Assembly: GCF_001037465.1 (NCBI RefSeq)
Contig: NZ_LFCV01000034.1
Coordinates: 1 to 45,925, forward strand
Source of the DNA: Xenorhabdus khoisanae
GTDB lineage: Bacteria > Pseudomonadota > Gammaproteobacteria > Enterobacterales > Enterobacteriaceae
Reading direction: 5' to 3'
Length of the DNA: 45,925 nt
Part shown: positions 1 through 11,800 of the stretch, in pieces
How the letters are laid out: each line of letters begins with the position of its first letter
How positions within the stretch are numbered: the first letter of the stretch is position 1
Program-made: the position numbers and the translations under genes
The notes under the pieces: model-generated
Told to the model about the DNA's origin: nothing
The model's database searches: none
What the model saw: only the letters and a program-made list of their open reading frames with translations

Positions 1-16
1 AGGTAGAAAAAGGTTC

Positions 17-47
17 AAAAAAATCCCTCGATTAAATCGAGGGATTT
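17..47 (-). terminator. Rho-independent terminator downstream of mnmE
   Basis: A perfect 12-bp stem (arms 21-32 and 36-47) encloses a 3-base loop. On the - strand it is followed directly by a run of seven T. It lies about 40 bp past the mnmE stop codon and would end the rpmH-to-mnmE leftward transcription unit. Confidence 0.85.
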
Positions 48-87
48 GTGTAGAAGAGACAGGCTATTAGCGGGCTTTCTTGCAATA

Positions 88-1452
88 TCACTTCCCAATA
101 CAAAAACTGGAAAAAATCCGCCCTAACAAATCATCAGAAGTAAACTCACCGGTGATTTCGCTCAATGCTTGCTGTGCTAAACGCAATTCTTCTGCCAGCA
201 ATTCTCCTGAGCGGGCGAAAACCAACTGTTGATGGCCTTCCTGCAAATGTTCTGCTGCGGTATTCAATGCCTGCAAGTGGCGACGACGGGCAAGGAAACC
301 ACCCTCAGTATTGCTGTTAAAACCCATCGCTTCTTTCAAATGATCGCGCAGTAAATCAACACCTTCTCCGTCACGGGCAGAAAGACGAATTAATGAGTAG
401 CCACTGACTTCTGATACGCTCGTTGCTTCTCCCGTCATATCCGTCTTATTACGAATAACAGTCACTGGCAGGGATGCGGGTAGTCTGGTCATAAATTCAG
501 GCCAAATTTGTACAGGTTCAATGGCATCCGTTGTCGTACTGTCTACCATAAACAGTACCCGATCCGCCTGTTCGATTTCCTGCCAGGCGCGCTCAATACC
601 AATGCGTTCCACTTCATCACTCGCTTCGCGCAATCCGGCCGTATCAATCACATGCAGCGGCATGCCATCAATATGAATATGTTCACGCAAAACATCACGC
701 GTTGTACCCGCAATATCAGTCACAATCGCCGCTTCACGGCCTGCCAGTGCATTGAGCAGGCTGGATTTACCCGCATTCGGGCGACCTGCAATCACGACTT
801 TCATGCCTTCACGCAGCAAGCTACCCTGACGCGCCTGTGAACTAACGTTCTCCAGTTCAGCGATCACTTCATCCAACTTGGCCTCTATCTTGCCATCAGA
901 AAGAAAATCAATTTCTTCATCAGGAAAATCAATCGCCGCCTCAACGTAAATTCGCAAGTTAGTCAGCGCTTCCACCATTTGATGAACTTGGTTGGAAAAC
1001 GTTCCTTGCAGGGAATTCATCGCAGAACGAGCTGCCTGTTCAGAACTGGCGTCAATCAGATCCGCAATCGCCTCTGCCTGTGCCAGGTCGAGTTTGTCAT
1101 TCAGGAAAGCGCGTTCAGAAAACTCACCCGGATTGGCAATGCGCACACCCGAAATTGTCAAAATACGCTTTAACAGCAAATCAAGAATAACTGGCCCGCC
1201 ATGCCCCTGAAGCTCCAGCACGTCTTCCCCCGTAAAAGAGTTCGGGCCGGGGAAGTAAAGGGCAATGCCTTGATCAAGTACAGAATCATCTGCATCACGG
1301 AAGGGCAGGTAATCAGCATAACGAGGTTTTGGGAGTTTCCCCAATACCACTTGAGCGACTTCCGCCGCCTTGCGGCCAGAAATACGCAGGATGCCTACAC
1401 CGCCTCGTCCCGGAGGAGTGGCCTGAGCGACTATCGTGTCAGTGGTATTCAT
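88..1452 (-). CDS. mnmE: tRNA uridine-5-carboxymethylaminomethyl modification GTPase MnmE
   Basis: With MnmG, which lies outside this window, this GTPase forms the complex that adds the carboxymethylaminomethyl group to wobble uridine U34 of certain tRNAs. The 454 residues match the usual family length. The N-terminal tetrahydrofolate-binding domain begins [18 protein letters not shown]. The G domain shows the P-loop GRPNAGKS (about residue 223), the switch sequence [12 protein letters not shown], and NKTD (about residue 336). The C-terminal FCIGK motif with its functional Cys is intact at the very end. The gene is the last of the leftward rpmH-rnpA-yidD-yidC-mnmE cluster and is followed by a strong terminator. 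No abnormality was seen. Confidence 0.97.
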   Translation of the reverse strand: MNTTDTIVAQATPPGRGGVGILRISGRKAAEVAQVVLGKLPKPRYADYLPFRDADDSVLDQGIALYFPGPNSFTGEDVLELQGHGGPVILDLLLKRILTISGVRIANPGEFSERAFLNDKLDLAQAEAIADLIDASSEQAARSAMNSLQGTFSNQVHQMVEALTNLRIYVEAAIDFPDEEIDFLSDGKIEAKLDEVIAELENVSSQARQGSLLREGMKVVIAGRPNAGKSSLLNALAGREAAIVTDIAGTTRDVLREHIHIDGMPLHVIDTAGLREASDEVERIGIERAWQEIEQADRVLFMVDSTTTDAIEPVQIWPEFMTRLPASLPVTVIRNKTDMTGEATSVSEVSGYSLIRLSARDGEGVDLLRDHLKEAMGFNSNTEGGFLARRRHLQALNTAAEHLQEGHQQLVFARSGELLAEELRLAQQALSEITGEFTSDDLLGRIFSSFCIGK

Positions 1453-1494
1453 GAAATTCTCTCTTTTGAGCCAGGATTAGGAACGGAAATAATA

Positions 1495-1515
1495 AAGGCG
1501 GCCAATGACCGCCTT
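1495..1515 (-). terminator. Probable hairpin terminator after yidC
   Basis: A 7-bp GC-rich stem (AAGGCGG at 1495-1501, CCGCCTT at 1509-1515) has a 7-base loop and an imperfect T-rich tail on the - strand. It lies between yidC and mnmE and may give partial termination ahead of mnmE. Confidence 0.55.
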
Positions 1516-1522
1516 CTACTTA

Positions 1523-1554
1523 TTTTTTAACAGACTGGTTTTTTAACAGACTGG
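1523..1554. repeat. Tandem duplication of a 16-bp unit
   Basis: The unit ttttttaacagactgg occurs twice head to tail (1523-1538 and 1539-1554) in the short yidC-mnmE spacer. It abuts the hairpin terminator. It looks like a replication-slippage duplication. No function is visible. Confidence 0.9.
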
Positions 1555-1568
1555 TTTTTCTGAAAGGC

Positions 1569-3200
1569 CTATTTTTTATTCAGGTCTACTTTCTTTTCGC
1601 GGGTATGTAAACCGCGCTTTTCCAGACTGCGGAAAATAACCTGCTGCTGGATGATAGTCACCAGGTTACTGACGATGTAGTACAGCACCAGACCAGATGG
1701 GAACCACAGGAAGAAGACGGTGAACATAACCGGCATGTAAGTCATGATCTTCTGCTGCATCGGATCTGTCACAGTCGTTGGCGACAGTTTCTGGATAACA
1801 AACATGGTCACACCCATCAGCAATGGCAGGATGTAGTAAGGGTCTTGTGCAGACAAGTCCTTAATCCAGCCAATGAATGGCGCATGGCGCAGCTCAACAG
1901 ACCCCATCAACATGTAGTACAGCGCAAGGAAGATTGGCATCTGAATTACCAGAGGCAAACAGCCACCCAACGGGTTCACTTTCTCTGTTTTGTACAGCGC
2001 CATCATTTCCTGGCTCATGCGCTGACGGTCATCACCGAAACGCTCACGCATTGCCGTAATTTTCGGCTGTAACAGGCGCATTTTCGCCATTGAGGTGTAT
2101 TGCGCCTTGGTCAGCGGGTACATGATACCGCGCACGATAAAGGTAATCGCAATGATGGAGAAGCCCCAGTTACCGATATATTCATGCAGGAATTTCAGTA
2201 ACTTGAACAGCGGCTGGGAAATAAACCACAACCAACCGTAATCTACGGTCAAATCCAGATGTGGCGCAACCTCTGCCATTTTGTCCTGAATTTCAGGACC
2301 AACCCACAGGGTAGAAGAGATATTCTGCTGGCTGTTTGCCGCAATATTGACGTTTTCACCCTTGTACCCGATGATCGCCATTTTCTGGTTTTTCAGGTCA
2401 ATGGTGTAGAAATTGCTGGTTTTGCCTTCACCCGGAACCCAGGCAGTCGCAAAATATTGCTGGAGCATCGCGACCCAACCACCTTTTGTGGTTACAGCAA
2501 GCGCATTGCTTTCAATCTCATCGAATTTGTACTTTTCGTATTTGGCTTCATCAGAAGAATACGCAGCACCACGATAAGTATGCAGGGCAAAGTTGCTGCT
2601 GCCGGTATCACGGTGTTTTGGCAAATCAACGCTCTGTTTCAACTGACCAAAGAACGCCATTTGCAGCGGTTTATCAGTAACGTTATTGATGTTGTAATCA
2701 ACCGAAACTGCGTAATTACCGCGTTTTAAAATGAAAGTTTTGACATAAACAACGCCATCCGGCGCAGTGTAAGTCATCGGAATACGCAATTCATCCTGAC
2801 CATCAGCCAAAACGAAGCTATTCTGAGTGGTGTGATAAAGTGGACGTTCTGCCTGATTATCCGGGCCATTAAGACCAGTTAACCCACTTTGAGCCTGATA
2901 AGTGAACTCAGGAGTTGTTTCCAGCAGTTTGAACGATTTTGGGGAACCGAGGGTATCAGGATAGGCCAGCAAATCAGCCTCCTCGATATCACCGCCACGG
3001 GTATTAATGTGCAATGAAAGCACATCCGTTTTCACGGTGATCAGTTCACCTTGCCCACTGCTTGCTTCGCTACTCAGCGTATTTGTTTGCTGAGTGATCT
3101 GGGCCGTTGGTTGTGGGTTCTTATCATTCTCCCACGCTTGCCAGACCAGAAACGAAACAAACAGCAAAGCGATGAGAAGAAGATTGCGTTGCGAATCCAT
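1569..3200 (-). CDS. yidC: Membrane protein insertase YidC (Oxa1 family)
   Basis: YidC inserts and folds inner-membrane proteins, alone or with SecYEG. The 543 residues match the proteobacterial form. An N-terminal membrane anchor ([20 protein letters not shown]) is followed by a large periplasmic domain (about 60-340). The C-terminal five-helix insertase core contains the conserved hydrophilic-groove arginine in [14 protein letters not shown]. The C-terminal tail is basic ([10 protein letters not shown]), as expected for ribosome contact. It lies 2 bp after yidD in the cluster with rnpA and rpmH, the standard arrangement, which links ribosomal and membrane biogenesis. Confidence 0.97.
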   Translation of the reverse strand: MDSQRNLLLIALLFVSFLVWQAWENDKNPQPTAQITQQTNTLSSEASSGQGELITVKTDVLSLHINTRGGDIEEADLLAYPDTLGSPKSFKLLETTPEFTYQAQSGLTGLNGPDNQAERPLYHTTQNSFVLADGQDELRIPMTYTAPDGVVYVKTFILKRGNYAVSVDYNINNVTDKPLQMAFFGQLKQSVDLPKHRDTGSSNFALHTYRGAAYSSDEAKYEKYKFDEIESNALAVTTKGGWVAMLQQYFATAWVPGEGKTSNFYTIDLKNQKMAIIGYKGENVNIAANSQQNISSTLWVGPEIQDKMAEVAPHLDLTVDYGWLWFISQPLFKLLKFLHEYIGNWGFSIIAITFIVRGIMYPLTKAQYTSMAKMRLLQPKITAMRERFGDDRQRMSQEMMALYKTEKVNPLGGCLPLVIQMPIFLALYYMLMGSVELRHAPFIGWIKDLSAQDPYYILPLLMGVTMFVIQKLSPTTVTDPMQQKIMTYMPVMFTVFFLWFPSGLVLYYIVSNLVTIIQQQVIFRSLEKRGLHTREKKVDLNKK

Positions 3201-3202
3201 CG

Positions 3203-3460
3203 TTAATGTTCTCTGTTATCGTTGTTTTTAGGTGGGACAGGATCATCACCACCTTTGTGTAAAGGGTGGCATTTTAATATGCGTTTCACTGTTAACCAAC
3301 TGCCTTTTATCATTCCAAACCTACGCAATGCCTCTATGCCATAATGAGAACAGGTAGGGTTGAAACGACAACGAGGCCCCAGTAGCGGACTGATCACTAA
3401 CTGGTACCCCCTGATTAAAGCAATCAGGAGGCGCGAGCCAAGCGACAGTGACGACGCCAT
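3203..3460 (-). CDS. yidD: Membrane protein insertion efficiency factor YidD
   Basis: This small protein of 85 residues is associated with the inner membrane and assists YidC-dependent insertion. It carries the family signature [20 protein letters not shown] with two conserved cysteines, and an amphipathic N-terminal helix. The start codon lies inside the 3' end of rnpA (37-bp overlap), as in other enterobacteria, and the stop lies 2 bp before yidC. This suggests translational coupling. Confidence 0.95.
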   Translation of the reverse strand: MASSLSLGSRLLIALIRGYQLVISPLLGPRCRFNPTCSHYGIEALRRFGMIKGSWLTVKRILKCHPLHKGGDDPVPPKNNDNREH

Positions 3461-3783
3461 AATTTGCCCAAAGCCTCCGTTAGCTCACGGTTATCAAGCT
3501 CAGCGACCCCTTTCCTCACCAAAATCACAAAATCCATTGAAGGCAATTTATGCTGGTTTAAACGAAAACTTTCACGAGCCAATCGCTTAATACGATTACG
3601 CTCATGGGCGCGTTTTACATTTTTTTTGGCGATGGTCAGACCGATGCGGGGATGCCCCAGCTCATTCAGGCGTCCAAGGATAGTTATCTCTGCGGAGCTT
3701 GCCCGTTGTGGCTGCTGGAAAACATAAGTGAAATGCTCGGGAGTTAACAAACGTAACTCCCTCGGAAAAGCGAACTTAACCAC
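3424..3783 (-). CDS. rnpA: Ribonuclease P protein component
   Basis: This 119-residue protein is the subunit of RNase P that helps the catalytic RNA process 5' ends of tRNA precursors. The basic RNR signature [14 protein letters not shown] is clear. The GTG start (3783-3781) gives [18 protein letters not shown], which lines up with the known enterobacterial N terminus and is itself commonly GTG. It lies 18 bp after rpmH and overlaps yidD at its 3' end. Confidence 0.96.
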   Translation of the reverse strand: MVKFAFPRELRLLTPEHFTYVFQQPQRASSAEITILGRLNELGHPRIGLTIAKKNVKRAHERNRIKRLARESFRLNQHKLPSMDFVILVRKGVAELDNRELTEALGKLWRRHCRLARAS

Positions 3784-3801
3784 TTGGTATGGTAAGCTTT
3801 A

Positions 3802-3954
<153 letters not shown>

Positions 3955-4437
3955 CTAGCTTAAAATTTGTTACTGATTCAGCAAATGCGTTGGCGACCAG
4001 TGAGAATGAGTAGACACCGATGCCTCAATCGCAACATCAATATATAGAAAGAGGCAGGATTGTAATAAAATGTACTACCCTTAGTCAATCCAAGATGACG
4101 CGAGCCTGGTCGTTTTCCTGTCAGATTTTTACTTCAATCAGACATTCATCAAACATGACCAGACTTTTTGCTACCCGAAGTGCTTACCCCAAATCCTCAC
4201 CAGACATGGCCGGAAAAAAATCGTTGGTATAACACGCAGGGTGCAAGATTATACGGACTGTGTAATAAAGCGCAAGGATCATACACAGATCGTTGCGATT
4301 GAATTAGTGATCATCATGTTGTTTTCGCATCAAATTTTAAACGATAGATAAACGAAGTTTGCTATATGCCATGATTACACTACAGTATCTCTTACGGGCC
4401 TTTATATTCAGCAAGTACCAAAGCGTGGTGATCACCC

Positions 4438-4446
4438 TGTGGATAA
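4438..4446 (-). promoter_or_regulatory. DnaA box, perfect consensus
   Basis: The + strand reads tgtggataa, so the - strand is TTATCCACA, the strongest DnaA-binding 9-mer. Its place in the dnaA promoter region fits autoregulation by DnaA. Confidence 0.85.
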
Positions 4447-4459
4447 AAAGCGTCAAAGC

Positions 4460-4468
4460 TGTGTAAAA
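4460..4468 (-). promoter_or_regulatory. DnaA box, relaxed consensus
   Basis: The - strand reads TTTTACACA, which fits the relaxed consensus TTWTNCACA. It lies 13 bp from the perfect box and in the same orientation, about two helical turns centre to centre, which would allow cooperative binding. Confidence 0.65.
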
Positions 4469-4680
4469 GAATGAGGATCTATGTCGTCTTTTGCGTTATG
4501 ATCGTCGGCCACGATCCCAACCTCTCTAATATTATGCGGATCGTTGGGGAGCGATGATATTAAAAATCGCCACAAGGTACATGCTATCTTCCTCAGCATT
4601 GAGGAGTAATGCCTTGTGTCCAGTATAACGTATCTATTATTCCGGTTTCTTTTATTGGTCTCGTTTTAGGGGAGTTCGCC

Positions 4681-6069
4681 GTGTCACTTTCGCTTTGGCA
4701 GCAATGTCTTGCCCGATTGCAGGATGAGTTACCTGCCACAGAATTCAGTATGTGGATACGACCCCTTCAGGCAGAACTGAGTGATAACACTTTGGCTCTC
4801 TACGCCCCCAACCGTTTTGTGCTGGATTGGGTGAGAGAGAAATATATCAATAATATCAATGTGTTATTAAATGATTTCTGTGGTCCTGAAGTACCGTTGC
4901 TGCGTTTTGAAGTAGGAAATAAGCCTGTTTCACCTAACCAGTCTGCATCTCAGAAAATCATTGCCGATATGCCGGTAACTGCTGCGCCGTCCAGTATATC
5001 TGTACGTCCAAGCTGGGACACTGCAAAAGCCCAGCCAGAGTTATCCTATCGTTCCAATGTCAATCCTAAACACACATTTGATAACTTTGTTGAAGGTAAA
5101 TCTAACCAGCTCGCCAGAGCGGCTGCCAGACAAGTTGCTGATAATCCGGGAGGCGCATACAATCCTTTGTTCCTCTATGGCGGTACAGGCTTGGGTAAAA
5201 CCCACCTTCTGCATGCTGTCGGCAATAGCATCATGGCGCGCAAAGCCAATGCAAAAGTGGTATACATGCACTCTGAACGTTTTGTTCAGGACATGGTAAA
5301 AGCATTGCAAAACAATGCGATAGAAGAGTTTAAACGTTATTATCGCTCAGTGGATGCCCTGCTGATCGATGATATTCAGTTTTTTGCAAATAAAGAGCGA
5401 TCCCAAGAAGAATTCTTTCACACGTTCAATGCCCTGTTGGAAGGTAATCAACAGATTATTCTGACATCAGATCGCTATCCGAAAGAGATCAACGGCGTCG
5501 AAGATCGGTTAAAATCCCGCTTTGGTTGGGGATTGACCGTTGCCATAGAACCACCGGAGCTGGAAACTCGCGTCGCTATTCTGATGAAGAAAGCTGACGA
5601 GAATCAAATCCAGTTGCCGGGGGAAGTAGCTTTTTTCATTGCCAAACGCCTGCGATCCAATGTTCGTGAACTTGAAGGCGCTTTGAATCGAGTCATCGCC
5701 AATGCCAATTTTACCGGCCGTGCAATTACCATTGATTTTGTACGAGAAGCATTACGTGACTTATTGGCTCTACAGGAAAAGCTGGTAACCATTGATAATA
5801 TTCAGAAAACCGTAGCTGAATATTACAAAATCAAGGTTGCTGACCTGCTTTCCAAGCGCCGTTCACGCTCTGTTGCCCGTCCGAGACAGATGGCAATGGC
5901 GCTGGCAAAAGAGCTGACAAATCACAGCTTGCCTGAAATCGGGGATGCCTTTGGTGGACGTGACCATACAACCGTACTTCACGCTTGTCGTAAGATCGAG
6001 CAACTGCGTGAAGAGAGTCATGACATCAAAGAAGATTTTTCTAACTTAATCAGAACATTATCTTCATAG
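4681..6069 (+). CDS. dnaA: Chromosomal replication initiator protein DnaA
   Basis: DnaA is the AAA+ protein that melts oriC and loads the replicative helicase. From the GTG at 4681 the product is 462 residues and begins (V/M)[17 protein letters not shown], which matches enterobacterial DnaA. A good ribosome-binding site (aggggag) precedes it. Domain I (about 1-85) and a variable linker (about 85-130) come first. The ATPase domain then shows Walker [10 protein letters not shown] (about 167-175), Walker B LLIDDIQF and sensor I LTSDRYP. The C-terminal DNA-binding domain has the DnaA-box signature [14 protein letters not shown]. dnaN follows after 4 bp. Confidence 0.97.
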   Translation: MSLSLWQQCLARLQDELPATEFSMWIRPLQAELSDNTLALYAPNRFVLDWVREKYINNINVLLNDFCGPEVPLLRFEVGNKPVSPNQSASQKIIADMPVTAAPSSISVRPSWDTAKAQPELSYRSNVNPKHTFDNFVEGKSNQLARAAARQVADNPGGAYNPLFLYGGTGLGKTHLLHAVGNSIMARKANAKVVYMHSERFVQDMVKALQNNAIEEFKRYYRSVDALLIDDIQFFANKERSQEEFFHTFNALLEGNQQIILTSDRYPKEINGVEDRLKSRFGWGLTVAIEPPELETRVAILMKKADENQIQLPGEVAFFIAKRLRSNVRELEGALNRVIANANFTGRAITIDFVREALRDLLALQEKLVTIDNIQKTVAEYYKIKVADLLSKRRSRSVARPRQMAMALAKELTNHSLPEIGDAFGGRDHTTVLHACRKIEQLREESHDIKEDFSNLIRTLSS

Positions 6070-6073
6070 CGCT

Positions 6074-7174
6074 ATGAAATTCATCATTGAACGTGAGCAA
6101 TTACTCAAACCCTTGCAGCAGGTTAGCAGCCCCTTGGGCGGTCGCCCTACCCTGCCCATTTTAGGCAACTTATTATTGCAGGTCACTGAAGGCTCTCTGC
6201 TGCTGACAGGCACCGATTTAGAAATGGAAATGAAGGCACGGGTAACGCTTACCCAGCCTCATGAGCAGGGAGCAACGACCGTCCCTGCGCGTAAATTCTT
6301 TGATATCTGGCGCGGGTTGCCTGATGGTGCAGAGATCAGCGTAGAATTGGATGGCGATCGCATTCTCGTCCGTTCCGGGCGTAGCCGCTTTTCACTTTCT
6401 ACCCTGCCCGCTTCAGATTTTCCCAATCTTGATGACTGGCAGAGCGAAGTCGAATTTTCTCTGCCACAGGCCACACTGAAACGTCTGATTGAATCCACTC
6501 AATTTTCCATGGCGCATCAGGATGTCCGCTATTACTTGAACGGCATGCTGTTTGAAACCGAAGGGGAAGAGCTGCGTACCGTTGCAACAGATGGCCATCG
6601 TCTGGCGGTCTGTTCCATGAATATCGGGCAAAATTTGCCGTCCCATTCCGTCATAGTACCTCGTAAGGGTGTCATTGAATTGATGCGTCTGCTGGATGGC
6701 GGTGATAATCCACTGCAATTGCAGATTGGCAGCAATAACATCCGTGCCCATGTTGGTGATTTTATCTTCACTTCCAAATTGGTTGATGGCCGTTTTCCTG
6801 ACTACCGCCGCGTACTGCCAAAGAATCCAGATAAAACACTGGAAGCCAATTGCGACATGCTTAAACAAGCATTTTCACGGGCAGCGATTTTATCCAACGA
6901 AAAATTCCGTGGCGTCCGCATTTACTTAAGCGAAAACCAACTCAGAATTACAGCCAATAACCCTGAACAGGAAGAAGCAGAAGAGATCGTTGACGTCAGC
7001 TATCGAGGTACAGAAATGGAAATTGGCTTCAATGTCAGCTACGTACTGGATGTTCTGAACGCATTGAAATGCGAGCAGGTGAGCCTCCTGCTGACGGATG
7101 CCACATCCAGCGTGAAAATTGAGAACTCAGCCAGTCAGGCCGCGACTTATGTCGTGATGCCGATGCGCCTGTAA
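6074..7174 (+). CDS. dnaN: DNA polymerase III beta subunit (sliding clamp)
   Basis: The 366-residue clamp encircles DNA and tethers polymerase III and many repair proteins. The N terminus MKFIIEREQLLKPLQQVSSP and the C terminus YVVMPMRL are characteristic. The three-domain length is the family standard. It is in the dnaA-dnaN-recF-gyrB operon, 4 bp after dnaA, so translation is probably coupled. Confidence 0.97.
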   Translation: MKFIIEREQLLKPLQQVSSPLGGRPTLPILGNLLLQVTEGSLLLTGTDLEMEMKARVTLTQPHEQGATTVPARKFFDIWRGLPDGAEISVELDGDRILVRSGRSRFSLSTLPASDFPNLDDWQSEVEFSLPQATLKRLIESTQFSMAHQDVRYYLNGMLFETEGEELRTVATDGHRLAVCSMNIGQNLPSHSVIVPRKGVIELMRLLDGGDNPLQLQIGSNNIRAHVGDFIFTSKLVDGRFPDYRRVLPKNPDKTLEANCDMLKQAFSRAAILSNEKFRGVRIYLSENQLRITANNPEQEEAEEIVDVSYRGTEMEIGFNVSYVLDVLNALKCEQVSLLLTDATSSVKIENSASQAATYVVMPMRL

Positions 7175-7207
7175 AGAATGCACCTGTAACAGTATTAATT
7201 CATACTT

Positions 7208-8299
7208 ATGATTCTCTCGCGTTTGCTGATCCGCGATTTTCGTAATATCGCGAATGCTGACTTACCGTTGGCGACCGGTTTTAATTTTCTGGTTGGGCCA
7301 AACGGTAGTGGCAAAACAAGTATACTGGAAGCCATTTATACATTGGGACATGGTCGTGCCTTTCGCAGCATTCAGGCCGGAAGGGTGATCCGCCATGATT
7401 GCGAGGAATTTATTCTTCATGGGCGGCTTGATCAGCAACCCCATGAACGTTCCTTATCGGTCGGACTGAGCAAAAACCGCCAAGGCGACAGCAAAGTCCG
7501 CATCGATGGTAGTGACGGGCATAAAATCGCCGAATTGGCGAAAATATTACCCATGCAGCTTATCACACCAGAAGGTTTCACCTTACTAAATGGCGGCCCG
7601 AAATATCGTCGGGCTTTTATTGACTGGGGCTGCTTTCACAATGAGCCACGCTTTTTCACTGCCTGGGTCAACCTGAAAAGGCTGCTCAAACAGCGGAATG
7701 CGGCATTGCGACAAGTCACCCGCTATAACCAGATCCAACATTGGGATCGTGAACTCGCTCCGCTGGCGACAGAAATAAGTCACTGGCGAGCTGAATACAT
7801 TGCAGGAATTTCGGAGGATATCGAAAAAACCTGCCAACAATTTTTACCTGAATTCACCCTCAGTATCAGCTTCCAACAAGGCTGGGACAAAGAGAGTGAA
7901 TATGCAGAACTCCTCGCGCGGCAGTTTGAGCGCGACAAATCGCTAACCTACACCGCTTCCGGCCCCCATAAAGCTGATCTGCGGATCAGGGCGGACGGCA
8001 CACCGGTAGAAGATATGCTTTCCCGTGGTCAGTTGAAGTTACTGATGTGTGCGTTGAGGTTAGCACAGGGTGAATATTTCACCCGACAGAGCGGGCAAAA
8101 ATGCCTGTATCTGCTTGATGATTTTGCCTCAGAACTGGATGCCGGCCGTCGTCAGCTATTAGCCGAGCGTCTGAAATCTACGCAAGCCCAGGTGTTTGTC
8201 AGCGCAATCACAACCGGGCAAGTTACAGACATGATTGATGTAAATAGCAGGATGTTTCGCGTAGAACATGGCAAAATAGAGGTTCAACCACAGGATTAA
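7208..8299 (+). CDS. recF: DNA recombination/repair protein RecF
   Basis: RecF is an SMC-like ATPase that, with RecO and RecR, loads RecA at single-stranded gaps. The 363 residues are the usual length. The Walker A motif GPNGSGKTS is at about 29-37. The ABC signature LSRGQLKLL and Walker [13 protein letters not shown] lie toward the C terminus. It lies 33 bp after dnaN and 18 bp before gyrB. Confidence 0.96.
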   Translation: MILSRLLIRDFRNIANADLPLATGFNFLVGPNGSGKTSILEAIYTLGHGRAFRSIQAGRVIRHDCEEFILHGRLDQQPHERSLSVGLSKNRQGDSKVRIDGSDGHKIAELAKILPMQLITPEGFTLLNGGPKYRRAFIDWGCFHNEPRFFTAWVNLKRLLKQRNAALRQVTRYNQIQHWDRELAPLATEISHWRAEYIAGISEDIEKTCQQFLPEFTLSISFQQGWDKESEYAELLARQFERDKSLTYTASGPHKADLRIRADGTPVEDMLSRGQLKLLMCALRLAQGEYFTRQSGQKCLYLLDDFASELDAGRRQLLAERLKSTQAQVFVSAITTGQVTDMIDVNSRMFRVEHGKIEVQPQD

Positions 8300-10732
<2,433 letters not shown>

Positions 10733-10751
10733 TATTACTGCTTAAATCTCA

Positions 10752-10781
10752 TATCCCAGATAACGAAGGTTATCTGGGATA
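10752..10781 (+). terminator. Hairpin after gyrB (first of two)
   Basis: A perfect 13-bp stem (10752-10764 and 10769-10781) has a 4-base GAAG loop, 20 bp after the gyrB stop. There is no T-run directly after it, so it may stabilise the mRNA end, with termination at the next hairpin. Confidence 0.7.
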
Positions 10782-10816
10782 AAAAACTCATATCATTTGC
10801 TGACATGAGTTTTTTT
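10781..10816. terminator. Bidirectional terminator between gyrB and the convergent gene
   Basis: An 11-bp stem (10781-10791 and 10805-10815) has A-rich and T-rich outer ends, so a T-run follows the stem on either strand. It would stop gyrB transcripts rightward. It could also stop transcripts of the convergent 10815-11441 gene, whose stop codon touches the stem. Confidence 0.8.
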
Positions 10817-11441
10817 ATTTAGCCAATAACACATATGAAATAATCACATCAATCTTTTCAGGTTTTTCCAGCCACTTGTTAAAGACTTTACCCATCCCTT
10901 TTTGTTTATAAGCGTCATCACAACTTGCAAATGTCCCTATAGGGCCTAAACCATACGTTCCACCACCCTCGGCTTTAGGCTGGCATTTATGTAACTTAGT
11001 GAAATCATGATATAACCATTTAGGTTCTATGGTACTGAACTCAATGACAACACCTGGATTTTTATTAGTCAAATAACCTTTTGAATAATCAAAACGAGGC
11101 GCAATACCACAAAATGCGTTTTCCTCTGTAACACAAGGAAGCTTCCGGTATTTATTGGCATCAAATACCTTATATTCATTTGATCCCATTCCCCGATACC
11201 AATACATTGCGTCCTTTGCCTCTTTATTGGCTTTGGCTGCTTTTTTATTGATTAAAGTCACTTTATTCGGCGTGTTGGCCTCAACAACCAATGTTCCATT
11301 TTTATACAACGACATCACTTTCGTATCTTTTAAACCATTCTTTGTGATTAAATTTTCAATCGCTTTATCCGCCACACTAAAATGACTCACCCCTAACAAA
11401 AAAGGCATCAGAAAAAGATAATTTTTTTTATTCAGTTTCAT
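10815..11441 (-). CDS. Secreted protein, possible ADP-ribosyltransferase-like toxin
   Basis: I do not recognise this 208-residue protein with certainty. It has a clear Sec signal peptide (basic start, hydrophobic core to about residue 20, cleavage near SVA-DK). The mature part contains WYRGM with an Arg at about 83, VVIEFST at about 131-137, and GGGTYGLGP at about 159-167. This order of an Arg strand, then a strand ending in Ser-Thr, then a Gly-rich segment, is reminiscent of ADP-ribosyltransferase-fold toxin domains found at the ends of polymorphic toxins. No clear ExE motif was seen, so catalysis is doubtful. Four Cys in the mature part (about 103, 111, 153, 174) could form disulfides. The gene is AT-rich relative to gyrB, has no operon partner and is probably acquired. 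Confidence 0.6.
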   Translation of the reverse strand: MKLNKKNYLFLMPFLLGVSHFSVADKAIENLITKNGLKDTKVMSLYKNGTLVVEANTPNKVTLINKKAAKANKEAKDAMYWYRGMGSNEYKVFDANKYRKLPCVTEENAFCGIAPRFDYSKGYLTNKNPGVVIEFSTIEPKWLYHDFTKLHKCQPKAEGGGTYGLGPIGTFASCDDAYKQKGMGKVFNKWLEKPEKIDVIISYVLLAK

Positions 11442-11800
11442 AAAAAACCTCGTATTAAGAGATTAAAATCAGCAAAAACCTTATTTATACAAAACAACAA
11501 TAAAAATTTAATCCAACCGTAAAGATAAAACAAAAACAAATTAAGTCAGAGGTAATTAAAATAAATAATAAAAATCACTCACTATAAAAAATCAAACATA
11601 GAACATTTTCATGTCATCAATTAAATAATATTTAACTATTACAACAGTAATTTTATTGCTATGATATATTATCAGTGAATTTGCAAAGGATGAGAATTTA
11701 ACAAAAACAAACCTTATACCAATACATGGTCTTTTTCTTAGCCATGGGGGGTATAGGTTCAAAGGAACTTACTGAAAAGCCATATTAAGAGGTCTTTATT
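11442..11800. other. AT-rich divergent spacer
   Basis: This spacer of about 360 bp separates two divergent accessory genes and is strongly AT-rich. It must contain both promoters, and it holds the inverted repeat at 11710-11759. No further coding potential was recognised. The GNAT-like gene has a usable ribosome-binding site (aagagg) 8 bp before its ATG. Confidence 0.6.
11710..11759. repeat. Long imperfect inverted repeat upstream of the GNAT-like gene
   Basis: The arms at 11710-11729 and 11742-11759 pair imperfectly (aacc-tatacc and catgg match ccatg and ggtataggtt) around a 12-base pyrimidine-rich loop. It lies about 40 bp before the start codon, so in the mRNA it could fold as a leader hairpin. 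It could instead be a remnant of a small mobile element. No second copy was noticed in the window. Confidence 0.6.

Larger units (their letters stand above)
4277..4542. promoter_or_regulatory. Cluster of eight GATC (Dam/SeqA) sites upstream of dnaA
   Basis: GATC occurs at 4277, 4288, 4309, 4430, 4476, 4500, 4513 and 4539: eight sites in 266 bp against about one expected by chance. In E. coli, hemimethylated GATC sites in the dnaA promoter are bound by SeqA, which shuts off dnaA after initiation. The same control is inferred here. Confidence 0.75.

Noticed and set aside
4609-4680. Upstream ATG that would extend DnaA by 24 residues
   Set aside because: The conserved DnaA N terminus begins at the GTG at 4681, which has a good ribosome-binding site.
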